Part shown: positions 1 to 9,232 of the stretch, piece by piece
Position numbering within the stretch: the first letter of the stretch is position 1
Layout of the letters: every line of letters starts with the position of its first letter
From: Alistipes sp.
GTDB taxonomy: Bacteria; Bacteroidota; Bacteroidia; Bacteroidales; Rikenellaceae
Direction of reading: 5' to 3'
Length of the DNA stretch: 64,000 nucleotides
Assembly: GCA_017555905.1 (NCBI GenBank)
Contig: JAFZFP010000018.1
Location: 56,738-120,737, forward strand
Made by a program: the position numbers and the translations under genes
Notes under the pieces: generated by a model
Seen by the model: the letters and a program-made list of their open reading frames with translations, nothing else
Databases searched by the model: none
What the model was told of the DNA's origin: nothing

Positions 1-824
1 GCGTAAAGATTCTAAACCCTCTCTCACAGGACTTGAACGTAATGCGTCAGACATTGATGTTCAATGCTTTGGAGGCAGTGGAACTCAACGTAAACCGTCG
101 TAACGGCAACCTCAAGATGTATGAGGTGGGTAACTGTTACTCTTTCGCCGAGGAGAAGGCTTCGGAGGAGAACGCATTGGCTAAGTATGAGGAGACCTAC
201 CGCATCGGTATCACCGTAACGGGCCTTGCAACTCAGTTGTCGTGGAACTCTAAGGCTGAGCCATCATCGTTCTTCACACTTCGTGCTATGGTCGAGAAGT
301 TGCTCAAGCGTTTCGGCATCGACATCTACGCCTTGCAGTGTGAGGGTCTTGAGTCAGACCTCTATGCTGATGCCATCGTGCTTAAGCAGGGTCCTAAGGA
401 GGTATTGCGTATGGGCGCTGTATCACCTATCGTTCGCAAGAAGTTCGATATCAAGCAGGAGGTTTACTTCGCAGAGATCGACTTCGACCAACTTATCAAG
501 ATGACCAAGAAGTCGAAGGTACAGTTCAAGGAACTCTCTAAGTTCCCAGAGGTTAAGCGCGACCTTGCACTCCTCGTTGATAAGGGTGTCACATTCTCTC
601 AGTTGCGCTCTATAGCATTTGCTACCGAGAAGAAACTCCTCAAGTCTGTATCGTTGTTCGACGTTTATGAGGGCGACAAACTCCCTGAGGGCAAGAAGTC
701 GTACGCCTTGAGTTTCATCCTCGAGGATAAGAACCAGACCCTTACCGACAAGCAGATTGAGCGCACTATGGCAAATATCCAGGCTCAATTGGAGCAGAAG
801 ACTGGTGCAGAGATTCGTAAGTAG
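1..824 (+). CDS. pheT: Phenylalanine--tRNA ligase beta subunit, C-terminal part (5' truncated by window edge)
   Basis: The open frame runs in from the left edge (first full codon at base 3), so only about the last 273 residues are here; the internal ATG at 33 is not the start. Near the beginning it reads NPLSQDLNVMRQTLM, typical of the B6/B7 catalytic-like core of PheT. The end (KFPEVKRDLALLVDKGVTF onward) is the C-terminal ferredoxin-fold anticodon-binding domain that contacts tRNA-Phe. With PheS the subunit forms the alpha2-beta2 enzyme that charges tRNA-Phe in the cytoplasm. A strong hairpin terminator follows 19 bases after the stop. Identification is secure; only the length of the missing part is unknown. 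Confidence 0.95.
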   Translation, partial: VKILNPLSQDLNVMRQTLMFNALEAVELNVNRRNGNLKMYEVGNCYSFAEEKASEENALAKYEETYRIGITVTGLATQLSWNSKAEPSSFFTLRAMVEKLLKRFGIDIYALQCEGLESDLYADAIVLKQGPKEVLRMGAVSPIVRKKFDIKQEVYFAEIDFDQLIKMTKKSKVQFKELSKFPEVKRDLALLVDKGVTFSQLRSIAFATEKKLLKSVSLFDVYEGDKLPEGKKSYALSFILEDKNQTLTDKQIERTMANIQAQLEQKTGAEIRK

Positions 825-843
825 TCTTGCACTATAACCAAAC

Positions 844-880
844 AAAGTAAAGGGGTGTCATTACGACACCCCTTTACTTT
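844..880. terminator. Bidirectional intrinsic terminator between pheT and the phosphate transporter
   Basis: A perfect 16-bp stem (844-859 with 865-880) around a 5-base loop, with A-rich and T-rich arms. It lies between two convergent genes and can serve both. Confidence 0.9.
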
Positions 881-937
881 ACATATCAATCAGCCGTAAT
901 CCACGCCCCCAAAGATAAGGGGGCAAAGATAGGACTA

Positions 938-3145
938 TTAATGTACGAAATGCTCCAAAGACTTCATAATATTTCGTGAGTGAAGCACCATAGTCTTTGT
1001 CTCAGTCAAGATGTTGAAGAACAACATATTAGCCGACGATGAACCACCCGTATCACGCAAACGACGCAACTGATTCTGCATAACCTCGTCGATAAGGTCG
1101 AACATCTCATCGCGCATATTAAGAATCTTATCCATAGTGTCGAAACTACGTGTGCGAAGCATATTATTAATCTCTCCAAAGATCTCCTCCACACGGTCGT
1201 TGATGCGCTTAAGGTCGTAAACCTGCTCCTTGGTAAGACCAGTGTGGTTGTTATCTACGTGCTTATAGCAAGGGCGCGTGATATGCAACAACGCCTTACT
1301 TGTCTCAGAGATATAGTCCACAACCTGAACGTAGTAGTGTCCCGTATTCACGTCGCTATCCTCGAGGTTGCGCAACAATGGCAACAACTCATACTTCTGC
1401 TGGCGTGTAGAGTGATAGAACTCCTCGGCCTCCTTGACCATATCGCGAAGCACCTTGCGGTTCTCCTTGAACACAGCGACAATCGTGCGGTCATAGATCA
1501 TTGTCACCTTCTCCATAGAAGAGCATACGTGTTCGGTATAGGTGATAAGTGCCTCCTCAGGGCTCTGCTTAAGAGCATCGCCAATCTTAGCAACGGCAGA
1601 CTCCTCAACCTTATTCTCTTGCTTTTTTGAGATATTACTCTTGATGATAAGGCCCACGCAAACCAAAGTAACACAGATAATAGCAATAGTACCGCCATAG
1701 ACCAAGATAAGTGTTACGGCAAGGGCAATAACGAAACCACCCACGGCTGTAACAAACCAGCCCATAATAACGGTAGTAACACCCGTAATACGATAAACGG
1801 CACTCTCTCTACCCCACGCTCTATCGGCCAATGACGAACCCATAGAGACCATAAAGACTACGTATGTGGTAGATAGTGGCAACTTAAGTTGTGTACCTAT
1901 AGAAATAAGTATGGCAGCCGCAGTAAGGTTTACCGTAGCACGAATAAGGTCGTAATTGACATCTCCGCGCTCATCCTCTGGAAGTGGCTCGAAGCGGCTG
2001 TCGATAGCCTCTATAACAGACTTTGGTGTTAGTCGTGTAATGAAGTCGTTGAACATACGCACTGCACGCACGATGCCACGAGACATCACAGTTGCCTCGC
2101 TGTTGGTTGGTGCCTCCTCGCTCTGCGACGACAACTTACGCTCGGTCTCAATCACTCGCATAGCCTTCTTTGAGGTAAAGAGCGTGATGACCATAACCAG
2201 ACCCGCAGCACACATAATCCAGAAGTTAGCCTGTGTAGGCTGGCTGAGAGCCTCCATCGAAGTTGGCTCAACACCCGAATTATGGGCAATCATATATGAG
2301 TCGTAACCCGCATAAGGCACACCGATAAAGTTCACAAGGTCGTTACCAGCAAATGCCAAGGCCAACGAGAAGGTACCTGCAAGAATTGATACTCGCAATA
2401 TATTTACGTTGAAACGCTGCAAGAGCCACAAAACTACCGAACAAACTACCCAAAGGATAAGCAACGACAGACTGGTATTGTTATTCACAAAGTCGAGCAA
2501 GACCACAGGGATAAAGCCCGAATTCTTAAGACCCTTGAACACCGTGAAATATACGATACCCGCCAAGGTAATGCCACACCATAAGGCTCCGAAACGGTTG
2601 AAAACCTTATGGTAGCGGAACGAAAAGATAAGACGTGAGATATACATCAGAAGGTGACCCGTAACAAAGGCCAAGAGGACCGAAAGCAGGATACCCGACA
2701 CGATACCTAAGGCGTTACCCGAGTTGATATACTCTCCAAGACTCGCCGTAGTGGTATCGCTCCATATATTATATAGTGCCAAGGCCATAGCCGAGCCGAG
2801 CAAACCGAATACCAACGAAACGGTAGTAGACGTAGGCAGACCCAACGAGTTATAGATATCCAAGAGAATGATATTCGAGAGCATCATACCGAGGAAGAGT
2901 ATCATAATCTCCTGGTAAGAGAACATCGCAGGATAGAAGACTCCACTACGCGCAACATCCATCATACCACTCGACGTCATAACTCCGACCATAACACCAA
3001 CTCCTGCCACAGTAAGAATCACATTCTTCTTGGCCACCTTAGAGCCAAACGCCGAATTAAGGAAATTAACTGCATCGTTGGAGACTCCGACGATGATACC
3101 CATAACTGCGAGAATTGCAAGGGTAATAACGATAAATAAATCCAT
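938..3145 (-). CDS. Pit-family inorganic phosphate transporter with PhoU-like C-terminal domain
   Basis: A 735-residue membrane protein. Two homologous halves carry the family's inverted signature: GVSNDAVNF near residue 20 and AGNDLVNF near residue 265. The second membrane half holds LPLSTTYVVFMVSMGSSLA. From about residue 540 to the end the protein is hydrophilic and alpha-helical and resembles a PhoU-type domain; classical Pit proteins (about 500 residues) lack it. The family moves phosphate with a cation (H+ or Na+) across the inner membrane. The gene is divergent from a response regulator/histidine kinase pair, and the region between holds an 11-bp tandem repeat laid out like a Pho box next to its promoter, so phosphate-responsive control is likely (inference). 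A sulfate or other anion substrate is less likely. Confidence 0.88.
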   Translation of the reverse strand: MDLFIVITLAILAVMGIIVGVSNDAVNFLNSAFGSKVAKKNVILTVAGVGVMVGVMTSSGMMDVARSGVFYPAMFSYQEIMILFLGMMLSNIILLDIYNSLGLPTSTTVSLVFGLLGSAMALALYNIWSDTTTASLGEYINSGNALGIVSGILLSVLLAFVTGHLLMYISRLIFSFRYHKVFNRFGALWCGITLAGIVYFTVFKGLKNSGFIPVVLLDFVNNNTSLSLLILWVVCSVVLWLLQRFNVNILRVSILAGTFSLALAFAGNDLVNFIGVPYAGYDSYMIAHNSGVEPTSMEALSQPTQANFWIMCAAGLVMVITLFTSKKAMRVIETERKLSSQSEEAPTNSEATVMSRGIVRAVRMFNDFITRLTPKSVIEAIDSRFEPLPEDERGDVNYDLIRATVNLTAAAILISIGTQLKLPLSTTYVVFMVSMGSSLADRAWGRESAVYRITGVTTVIMGWFVTAVGGFVIALAVTLILVYGGTIAIICVTLVCVGLIIKSNISKKQENKVEESAVAKIGDALKQSPEEALITYTEHVCSSMEKVTMIYDRTIVAVFKENRKVLRDMVKEAEEFYHSTRQQKYELLPLLRNLEDSDVNTGHYYVQVVDYISETSKALLHITRPCYKHVDNNHTGLTKEQVYDLKRINDRVEEIFGEINNMLRTRSFDTMDKILNMRDEMFDLIDEVMQNQLRRLRDTGGSSSANMLFFNILTETKTMVLHSRNIMKSLEHFVH

Positions 3146-3161
3146 AGGTTTCTAAATATTT

Positions 3162-3202
3162 TTACAAAATTAAGAAATAATTGTTACAAAATTGTTACAA
3201 AA
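3162..3202 (-). promoter_or_regulatory. Promoter of the phosphate transporter with Pho-box-like 11-bp repeats
   Basis: Bases 3181-3191 and 3192-3202 are identical 11-mers (TTGTTACAAAA). The core TTACAAAA occurs again at 3162, exactly two 11-bp periods away. A -7 element TAATTTTG lies on the minus strand at 3172-3165, 8 bp from the repeats, and no TTTG box sits at the usual -33 spacing. Tandem 11-bp repeats in place of the -35 region are the arrangement bound by PhoB/OmpR-type regulators. Confidence 0.55.
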
Positions 3203-3269
3203 CGATTAAGAGAATGTAACACGTGGCCGATTATTTGCCATTATTATCAATAAAAAAGTAATAAGCAAG

Positions 3270-3301
3270 TTTGCTACATTGGGAAATAGTTATTAATTTT
3301 G
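3270..3301 (+). promoter_or_regulatory. Bacteroidota -33/-7 promoter of the response regulator gene
   Basis: TTTG at 3270-3273 and TAATTTTG at 3294-3301 with a 20-bp spacer. It drives the response regulator/histidine kinase pair. Confidence 0.6.
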
Positions 3302-3341
3302 TATCAGTTGAATATATAAAATAGTGGGCATCGAACATCGT

Positions 3342-4046
3342 ATGAGTGATAATAACCGATATAGGATCTTGGTTGTAGATGACGAAGAGTCGCTGTGCGA
3401 GATTCTGAAATTCAACCTAACAAAAGAGGGGTACGACGTAGTTACGGCCTATAGTGCCGAAGAGGCTTTGGCCCTAAAACTTACGAACATAGACCTCATA
3501 ATTTTGGATATTATGATGGGAGAACTTAGTGGTTTTAGTTTCGCTAAGATTCTAAAAACCAGAGAGGAGACCTCTCATATCCCAATTATCTTCTGTTCGG
3601 CATTGGACAACGAGAGCGACAAAATCAAGGGACTGGATATGGGCGCTGACGACTACATATCGAAACCCTACTCCTTAGCCGAAGTTATGGCTCGTGTGCG
3701 TAGTGTTCTACGTCGCACATCGCGTCCCGAACGAGAGGTGGAGCATAACACCGAGAGCGTTATACGATTTAATACGTTGGAGGTTAATATCCTGAATAAG
3801 CGTTGTTTCATCGACAACCAAGAGATACAACTCACTCGCAAAGAGTTTGACATCTTGGAATTGTTGCTATCGAACAAAGGTAAGATTCTTTCGCGCGAGC
3901 AGATAATGAAACACGTGTGGAGAGAGGAGGTCATCGTCTTGGACCGCACCATAGATGTAAATATTACACGTATGCGCAAGAAGTTAAAAGAGTATGGTAA
4001 CCATATAATAACAAGAACAGGATATGGATATGGATTCGAAGGCTAA
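3342..4046 (+). CDS. OmpR/PhoB-type response regulator
   Basis: About 234 residues. The N-terminal receiver domain shows the acidic pair D13-D14, the phosphoacceptor D56 (ILDIMMGE), S86 and K108 (YISKP). The C-terminal winged helix ends with the DNA-reading motif DRTIDVNITRMRKKL. A GTG at 3324 would add six residues, but the ATG at 3342 gives the usual start just before the first beta strand. The stop overlaps the kinase start by 23 bases, so the two proteins are translationally coupled. Because it is divergent from a phosphate transporter with a Pho-box-like site, a PhoB-like role is plausible but not proven. Confidence 0.93.
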   Translation: MSDNNRYRILVVDDEESLCEILKFNLTKEGYDVVTAYSAEEALALKLTNIDLIILDIMMGELSGFSFAKILKTREETSHIPIIFCSALDNESDKIKGLDMGADDYISKPYSLAEVMARVRSVLRRTSRPEREVEHNTESVIRFNTLEVNILNKRCFIDNQEIQLTRKEFDILELLLSNKGKILSREQIMKHVWREEVIVLDRTIDVNITRMRKKLKEYGNHIITRTGYGYGFEG

Positions 4047-5130
4047 ATTATTCAGTTATCGCGGGGGAATGTACCTACTTTTAGCCCTGCTCACAATCTT
4101 GCTTATCGGAGGTTTTATCATCTACCGATTCTCGTTACTGAGCCACCAAAATATCGTTAATACGCTCGACGAGGGTATCTTCTTTGGTATCATCGGTGTA
4201 GCCATCGCAACGGTGGTTATTGCCCTACTGCTTGCCGTACGCCTCAATCGTAATCTACAAAGCCTTCAGCGCGCTGCGATGACTATGGAGAGTGGCGCCG
4301 ACATAGGCTCAATTCCAGAGTTCGCAAACGACGAACTCGGTGACGTTTCACGCCATATTATCGACCTCTATCAGCGTCTGCATCAGGCAAATAAGGAGGT
4401 TCAGATAGAGCACGACAGAGCTTTGCACGAGCAGCAGGAGAAGTTGCGTATCAAGCGCCAACTTACCAACAATATCAACCACGAGATTAAGACCCCCGTG
4501 GCAGCTATTCAGGGTTATTTAGAGACGCTCATAAACTCGAATGACATAAGCGAGGAGGAGCGTAACGCCTTCATCGAGAAGTGCTATACCCACTGCTTAC
4601 GTCTGACTCAACTCCTCCACGACGTATCAACAATTACCCGTTTGGAGGATGGCAGTTCGCGTATCGTCTGCGAGAGTATCGACCTCAGGGCAATCATCGA
4701 CGAGATCGCTTCGGAGGTGGCACTCTTGCCCGACGACAAGCGTATGCGTATGAACATTTCTCTTCCTGAAAAGGTGGTTATCAACGGCAACTCAACCTTG
4801 CTGATGTCTATATTTAAAAACCTAACAGACAATGCCTTAGCATACTCTGGAGGCCGAGACATATACATTAAGTTAGTCAATGAGACTGCCGATGCCTACA
4901 CCCTCACATTTGCCGACAATGGTATCGGTGTAGATGAGGAGCATATCTGTCATATTTTCGAGCGTTTCTACCGCATCGACAAAGGTCGCTCTCGCAAGTT
5001 GGGAGGCACTGGTTTGGGTCTCTCAATCGTGAAAAACTCGATACTCTTCCACGGTGGCGACATCTCGGTTTGCAACCGTAAGATGGGTGGTTTGGAGTTC
5101 ACCATTACCCTACCTAAAAGTTTGGCATAG
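4024..5130 (+). CDS. Membrane sensor histidine kinase
   Basis: 368 residues. Two membrane helices (about 16-35 and 53-73) enclose only a short periplasmic loop, so the signal is probably sensed inside the membrane, in the cytoplasm or through a partner. A HAMP-like linker follows, then the dimerisation/phosphoacceptor helix with H153 (NHEIKTP), the N box near 266 (NLTDNALAY), G1 near 298 (DNGIG) and G2 near 330 (GTGLGLSIVK). Every catalytic box is intact. It should phosphorylate the regulator encoded just upstream. The small sensor with no periplasmic domain resembles PhoR-type kinases, which agrees with the neighbouring phosphate transporter. The start could also be the ATG two codons later. 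Confidence 0.93.
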   Translation: MDMDSKAKLFSYRGGMYLLLALLTILLIGGFIIYRFSLLSHQNIVNTLDEGIFFGIIGVAIATVVIALLLAVRLNRNLQSLQRAAMTMESGADIGSIPEFANDELGDVSRHIIDLYQRLHQANKEVQIEHDRALHEQQEKLRIKRQLTNNINHEIKTPVAAIQGYLETLINSNDISEEERNAFIEKCYTHCLRLTQLLHDVSTITRLEDGSSRIVCESIDLRAIIDEIASEVALLPDDKRMRMNISLPEKVVINGNSTLLMSIFKNLTDNALAYSGGRDIYIKLVNETADAYTLTFADNGIGVDEEHICHIFERFYRIDKGRSRKLGGTGLGLSIVKNSILFHGGDISVCNRKMGGLEFTITLPKSLA

Positions 5131-5224
5131 GCCTACGGAGCGCTGAAAGCAGTCCAAATCGTATAGTTGTGGTTGTGATTTTGTGAAATTCGAGAGGATT
5201 TTGCGAAAATCACAACCACTTCTT

Positions 5225-5255
5225 TTTGATTATTCCCAATAAATTCCTATCTTTG
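5225..5255 (+). promoter_or_regulatory. Consensus -33/-7 promoter of secA
   Basis: TTTG at 5225-5228 and TATCTTTG at 5248-5255 with an exact 19-bp spacer: a textbook Bacteroidota housekeeping promoter. The leader to the ATG is about 65 bases. Confidence 0.85.
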
Positions 5256-5329
5256 CGCGTTATGTATTACTACATAAGTATCACTTTGGGAGTACGTAAC
5301 ACTTAAGAGGTAAAAACAAAAACGCGAAT

Positions 5330-8300
5330 ATGGATATTTTATCAAAGATTATCAAACTCTTTTTCGGCACTAAAGCCGATAACGACTACAAGGAGATTGC
5401 TCCTTACGTAGAGAAGATTAAGGCGGTATATCCAACAATTATGAAACTTAGCAACGACGAACTTCGTGCTCGTTCGGCTGAGTTGAGTAAGATGATTACA
5501 GACTTTATCGCCAAGGATGAGGAGGAGATTGTAAAGAACAATAACCGTTTGGAGGATCCCAACACGTCGATCAAAGAGAAGGAGCAGATCTCTAAGGCTA
5601 TCGATGTTTTGGAGAAGCAGATTGATGCTAAAATCGAAGATAAGCTCAAGGAGATCCTTCCTGAGGCCTTCGCCATTATGAAGGATACAGCTCGTCGTTT
5701 CGCTGAGAACGAGACCGTGGTGGTTACTGCTAATGACTTCGACCGCAACCTCGCAGCTGAGCGTCAGGACTTGGTAACTATCGAGGACGACAAGGCTATC
5801 TACTCAAGCCAGTGGACCGCTGGTGGTAACACCATCAAGTGGGATATGGTACACTACGACTCACAGCTCTTTGGTGGTGTTGTTCTTCACCTCGGCCGTA
5901 TCGCCGAGATGGCAACGGGTGAGGGTAAGACCCTTGTGGCTACACTCCCTGTTTTCCTAAATGCTTTGGCACATAAGGGCGTACACGTGGTTACTGTGAA
6001 TGACTACCTCGCTCGTCGTGATGCCGAGTGGATGGGCCCTATGTATCAGTTCCACGGACTCTCGGTGGCTTGCATCGACAACACCCGTCCTAACTCTCCT
6101 GAGCGTCGCAAGGCCTACAACGCAGATATCACCTTCGGTACTAACAACGAGTTCGGCTTCGACTACTTGCGTGATAATATGGCCTCTGCACCTAAGGACC
6201 TCGTTCAGCGTAAGCACCACTTCGCAATTGTCGATGAGGTCGATTCAGTACTCATCGACGATGCTCGTACACCACTTATCATCTCTGGTCCTGTACCACG
6301 TGGTGGCGACCAACTCTTTGCTGAGTATCAGCCTGCAGCACGCTATATCTATGACCTTCAGAGCAAGATGTCAGCATCGGATGTTGCCGAGGCTAAGCGT
6401 CTCTATGCTGAGGGTAACCACGATGAGGCAGGTAAACTCCTCTTGCGTGCGCATAAGGCAATGCCAAAATATAAGGCACTCATCAAGTTCCTCTCTGAGC
6501 CAGGTGTTAAGGTATTGATGCAGAAGATTGAGAATATCTATATGCAGGATAACGAGCGCCGTATGCCTGAGATTACCGACGAGAACTTCGTTGTTCACGA
6601 CGAGAAGATGAACACCTTGATTCTTACGGATAAGGGTCACGAGGTGGCATCTAAGCGTTTCAACGAGGAGGGCTTCTTCGTACTTCCTGATATTGGTGCT
6701 GGTATTGCAGAGATCGAGCACGACACATCGCTTGACGCTATGGAGCGTACACAGAAGAAGGATGAACTTATCTCTGAGTACGCTATCAAGGCAGAGCGTG
6801 TACACACTATGAACCAACTTCTCAAGGCATACTTTATGTTCGAGAAGGAGGTTGAGTACGTGATTATCGACGACAAGGTGAAGATCGTAGACGAGCAGAC
6901 GGGCCGTATTATGGAGGGTCGTCGCTACTCAGACGGTTTGCACCAGGCTATCGAGGCTAAGGAGGGTGTAAAGGTCGAGGATGCTACACAGACCTTCGCT
7001 ACCGTAACCTTGCAGAACTACTTCCGTATGTACCACAAGTTGGCAGGTATGACCGGTACCGCAGAGACCGAGTCTACGGAGTTCTGGAACATCTATAAAT
7101 TGGATGTTGTGGTTATCCCAACCAATAAGCCTGTAATTCGTGACGACCGTGAGGACTTGGTTTACAAGACCGAGCGCGAGAAGTATAATGCCGTTATCGC
7201 AGAGATTGCCAACCTCGTAAATGAGGGTCGCCCAGTATTGGTGGGTACTACCTCTGTCGAGATTTCGGAGTTGTTGAGCCGTATGCTTAAGATGCGAGGT
7301 ATCAAGCACAATGTGTTGAATGCTAAGCAACACCAGTTGGAGGCACAGATTGTTGCCGAGGCAGGTAAGCGTGGTCAGGTAACCATTGCAACCAATATGG
7401 CGGGTCGTGGTACCGATATCAAACTTACGCCAGAGGTTAAGGAGCTTGGTGGTTTGGCTATCATTGGCACCGAGCGCCACGAGAGCCGTCGTGTAGATAG
7501 ACAGTTGCGTGGTCGTTCAGGTCGTCAGGGCGACCCTGGTTCTTCACAGTTCTTCGTATCATTGGAGGATAAACTTATGCGTCTTTTCGGCTCTGACCGT
7601 CTCGCCTCTATGATGGACAAGATGGGTCACCAGGAGGGTGAGGTTATCCAGGCAGGTATGATGACCAAGGCTATCGACCGCGCTCAGAAGAAGGTCGAGG
7701 AGAACCACTATGGCGTGCGTAAGCGCTTGTTGGACTACGATGATGTTATCAACTCACAGCGTGAGGTTATCTATACCCGTCGTCGTCACGCCCTCTTCGG
7801 AGATCGTATCGACATCGACCTCAACAACCTTCGCCACGACTTTGCACTTAAGTTCGTGGAGAAGAACGAGGGGTGCCCATTCGAGGACTTCAAGTTGGAG
7901 TTGTTGTACGAGGTAGCGTTGGAGACTACGCTTAGCGAGGAGCAGTACAACAAGATGAAGCCAAAGGATCTTATCGAGGCTATCGTGAGGGACTTGACAG
8001 AGGCCTACGAGCGCAAGATGGCATTCTTTGCCGACTTCTTCGAGCCTCGCTTGGCACCTATCTACGCTAAGTTCGAGAACAATATGTCTATAAATATGGG
8101 CTTCCCATTCACAGATGGTCGCCTCACATATAGCGTACCTGTTGAGTTGCAGAAGTGTAAGGATACCAAGAGTGCCGAGATCTACCGTACATTCGCAAAG
8201 ATCGCACTCTTCACCACGATCGACGAGTCTTGGCGAGTACACCTCCGTGAGATGGATGACCTCCGTCAGAGCGTACAGAATGCTACCTACGAGCAGAAGG

Positions 8301-8629
8301 ATCCATTGCTCATCTATAAGTTGGAGGCCTTCCAACTCTTCTCTAAGATGCTCGAGGAGATCAACCGCACGGTACTCCTCTCGCTCAACAAGGTTTATGT
8401 AAACGAGCGCACAGCCGAGAATCGTGGTGTGGAGCAGGCACGTGAGCAGCGTAGCAAGGTAGATGTCAATAAGTTGCAGGCATTGCGCACTCAGGCTGCC
8501 GCAAATGCTGGTCAGGGCGATAAGGGCAAAGCATCTCCTATCCGCGTGGATAAGAGCGTTGGCCGTAACGACCCTTGTCCTTGTGGTTCGGGCAAGAAGT
8601 ATAAGCATTGTCACGGTAAACTCGGTTAG
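5330..8629 (+). CDS. secA: Protein translocase ATPase SecA
   Basis: 1,099 residues, the usual long Bacteroidota form. It is the motor that pushes preproteins through SecYEG. Walker A is at about residue 194 (MATGEGKTLV), the DEAD-like Walker B follows in AIVDEVDSVLIDDARTPLI, and the second motor domain carries TIATNMAGRGTDIKL and RQLRGRSGRQGDPG. The extra residues relative to E. coli lie partly in an N-terminal helical stretch (about 65-110) and in the helical wing and scaffold. The C-terminal zinc motif CPCGSGKKYKHC, which binds SecB or lipid, is complete. A dCMP deaminase gene follows almost directly. SecDF, the partner in translocation, is encoded at 21.3-24.2 kb. Confidence 0.98.
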   Translation: MDILSKIIKLFFGTKADNDYKEIAPYVEKIKAVYPTIMKLSNDELRARSAELSKMITDFIAKDEEEIVKNNNRLEDPNTSIKEKEQISKAIDVLEKQIDAKIEDKLKEILPEAFAIMKDTARRFAENETVVVTANDFDRNLAAERQDLVTIEDDKAIYSSQWTAGGNTIKWDMVHYDSQLFGGVVLHLGRIAEMATGEGKTLVATLPVFLNALAHKGVHVVTVNDYLARRDAEWMGPMYQFHGLSVACIDNTRPNSPERRKAYNADITFGTNNEFGFDYLRDNMASAPKDLVQRKHHFAIVDEVDSVLIDDARTPLIISGPVPRGGDQLFAEYQPAARYIYDLQSKMSASDVAEAKRLYAEGNHDEAGKLLLRAHKAMPKYKALIKFLSEPGVKVLMQKIENIYMQDNERRMPEITDENFVVHDEKMNTLILTDKGHEVASKRFNEEGFFVLPDIGAGIAEIEHDTSLDAMERTQKKDELISEYAIKAERVHTMNQLLKAYFMFEKEVEYVIIDDKVKIVDEQTGRIMEGRRYSDGLHQAIEAKEGVKVEDATQTFATVTLQNYFRMYHKLAGMTGTAETESTEFWNIYKLDVVVIPTNKPVIRDDREDLVYKTEREKYNAVIAEIANLVNEGRPVLVGTTSVEISELLSRMLKMRGIKHNVLNAKQHQLEAQIVAEAGKRGQVTIATNMAGRGTDIKLTPEVKELGGLAIIGTERHESRRVDRQLRGRSGRQGDPGSSQFFVSLEDKLMRLFGSDRLASMMDKMGHQEGEVIQAGMMTKAIDRAQKKVEENHYGVRKRLLDYDDVINSQREVIYTRRRHALFGDRIDIDLNNLRHDFALKFVEKNEGCPFEDFKLELLYEVALETTLSEEQYNKMKPKDLIEAIVRDLTEAYERKMAFFADFFEPRLAPIYAKFENNMSINMGFPFTDGRLTYSVPVELQKCKDTKSAEIYRTFAKIALFTTIDESWRVHLREMDDLRQSVQNATYEQKDPLLIYKLEAFQLFSKMLEEINRTVLLSLNKVYVNERTAENRGVEQAREQRSKVDVNKLQALRTQAAANAGQGDKGKASPIRVDKSVGRNDPCPCGSGKKYKHCHGKLG

Positions 8630-8634
8630 TGGTT

Positions 8635-9066
8635 ATGGGATACAAGGAGCAGAAACAGCGTCAGTTCGACTTAAGATATTTGCAGATGGCACGTGTTTGG
8701 GCCGAGAACTCATACTGCGTGCGACGCAAGGTGGGTGCATTGCTTGTCAAGGATAAGATGATTATCTCGGACGGCTATAATGGCACACCTGCGGGCTTTG
8801 AGAATGTGTGCGAGGACGATATGGGCAAGACTAAACCATACGTACTCCACGCCGAGGCCAACGCCATCACCAAGGTTGCTAAGAGTGCAAACAACTGCGA
8901 CGGTTCGACCCTCTATGTCACCGCTTCGCCCTGCATCGAGTGCGCCAAGTTGATTATCCAGGCTGGTATCCGTCGCGTGGTCTATGCCGACCCTTACCGC
9001 AATGACGATGGCATCGAACTACTTAAGAAGGTGGGCATCGAGTGCGTACAAATCCCAGAGGTATAA
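8635..9066 (+). CDS. dCMP deaminase family protein (ComEB-like)
   Basis: 143 residues from the ATG at 8635; a GTG at 8629 overlapping the secA stop would add two residues. The cytidine/deoxycytidylate deaminase fold is clear: the zinc ligand and proton shuttle lie in LHAEANAI, and the other two ligands in TASPCIECAKLI. The conserved NGTPAGFENVCED loop is typical of dCMP deaminases, which make dUMP for thymidylate synthesis. It lies five bases behind secA and is probably cotranscribed with it, ending at the terminator at 9088. A ComEB label would be by homology only; nothing here suggests competence. Confidence 0.9.
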   Translation: MGYKEQKQRQFDLRYLQMARVWAENSYCVRRKVGALLVKDKMIISDGYNGTPAGFENVCEDDMGKTKPYVLHAEANAITKVAKSANNCDGSTLYVTASPCIECAKLIIQAGIRRVVYADPYRNDDGIELLKKVGIECVQIPEV

Positions 9067-9087
9067 CCTCGTAATATTTAAACCATT

Positions 9088-9124
9088 AAGGCTGTTCAGC
9101 AATTGTGTTGAACAGCCTTTTTTA
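9088..9124 (+). terminator. Intrinsic terminator of the secA operon
   Basis: An 11-bp perfect stem (9088-9098 with 9109-9119) followed by a run of six T. Confidence 0.9.
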
Positions 9125-9178
9125 TTAATGACAATCAAACTATACCAACGTAAATCACATCTAAAGTCCACTTAACAA

Positions 9179-9211
9179 ATAAGGTTGCCCGAGTTATTCG
9201 AGCAACCTTAT
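9179..9211 (-). terminator. Probable terminator of the nucleotidyltransferase gene
   Basis: An 8-10 bp stem, AAGGTTGC with GCAACCTT plus an inner CGA/TCG, located about 20 bases past the minus-strand stop. The T-tract is weak. Confidence 0.6.
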
Positions 9212-9232
9212 ATACATTACCAAGCCGTTGTA

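Noticed and set aside
7754-8614. A 286-codon open frame on the minus strand of secA
   Set aside because: It is a shadow of the secA reading frame, produced by its codon bias; no domain or promoter supports it.
8687-8703. TGGCACGTGTTTGG, another -24-like box
   Set aside because: It is inside the dCMP deaminase gene and ends TTGG rather than TTGC; chance match.
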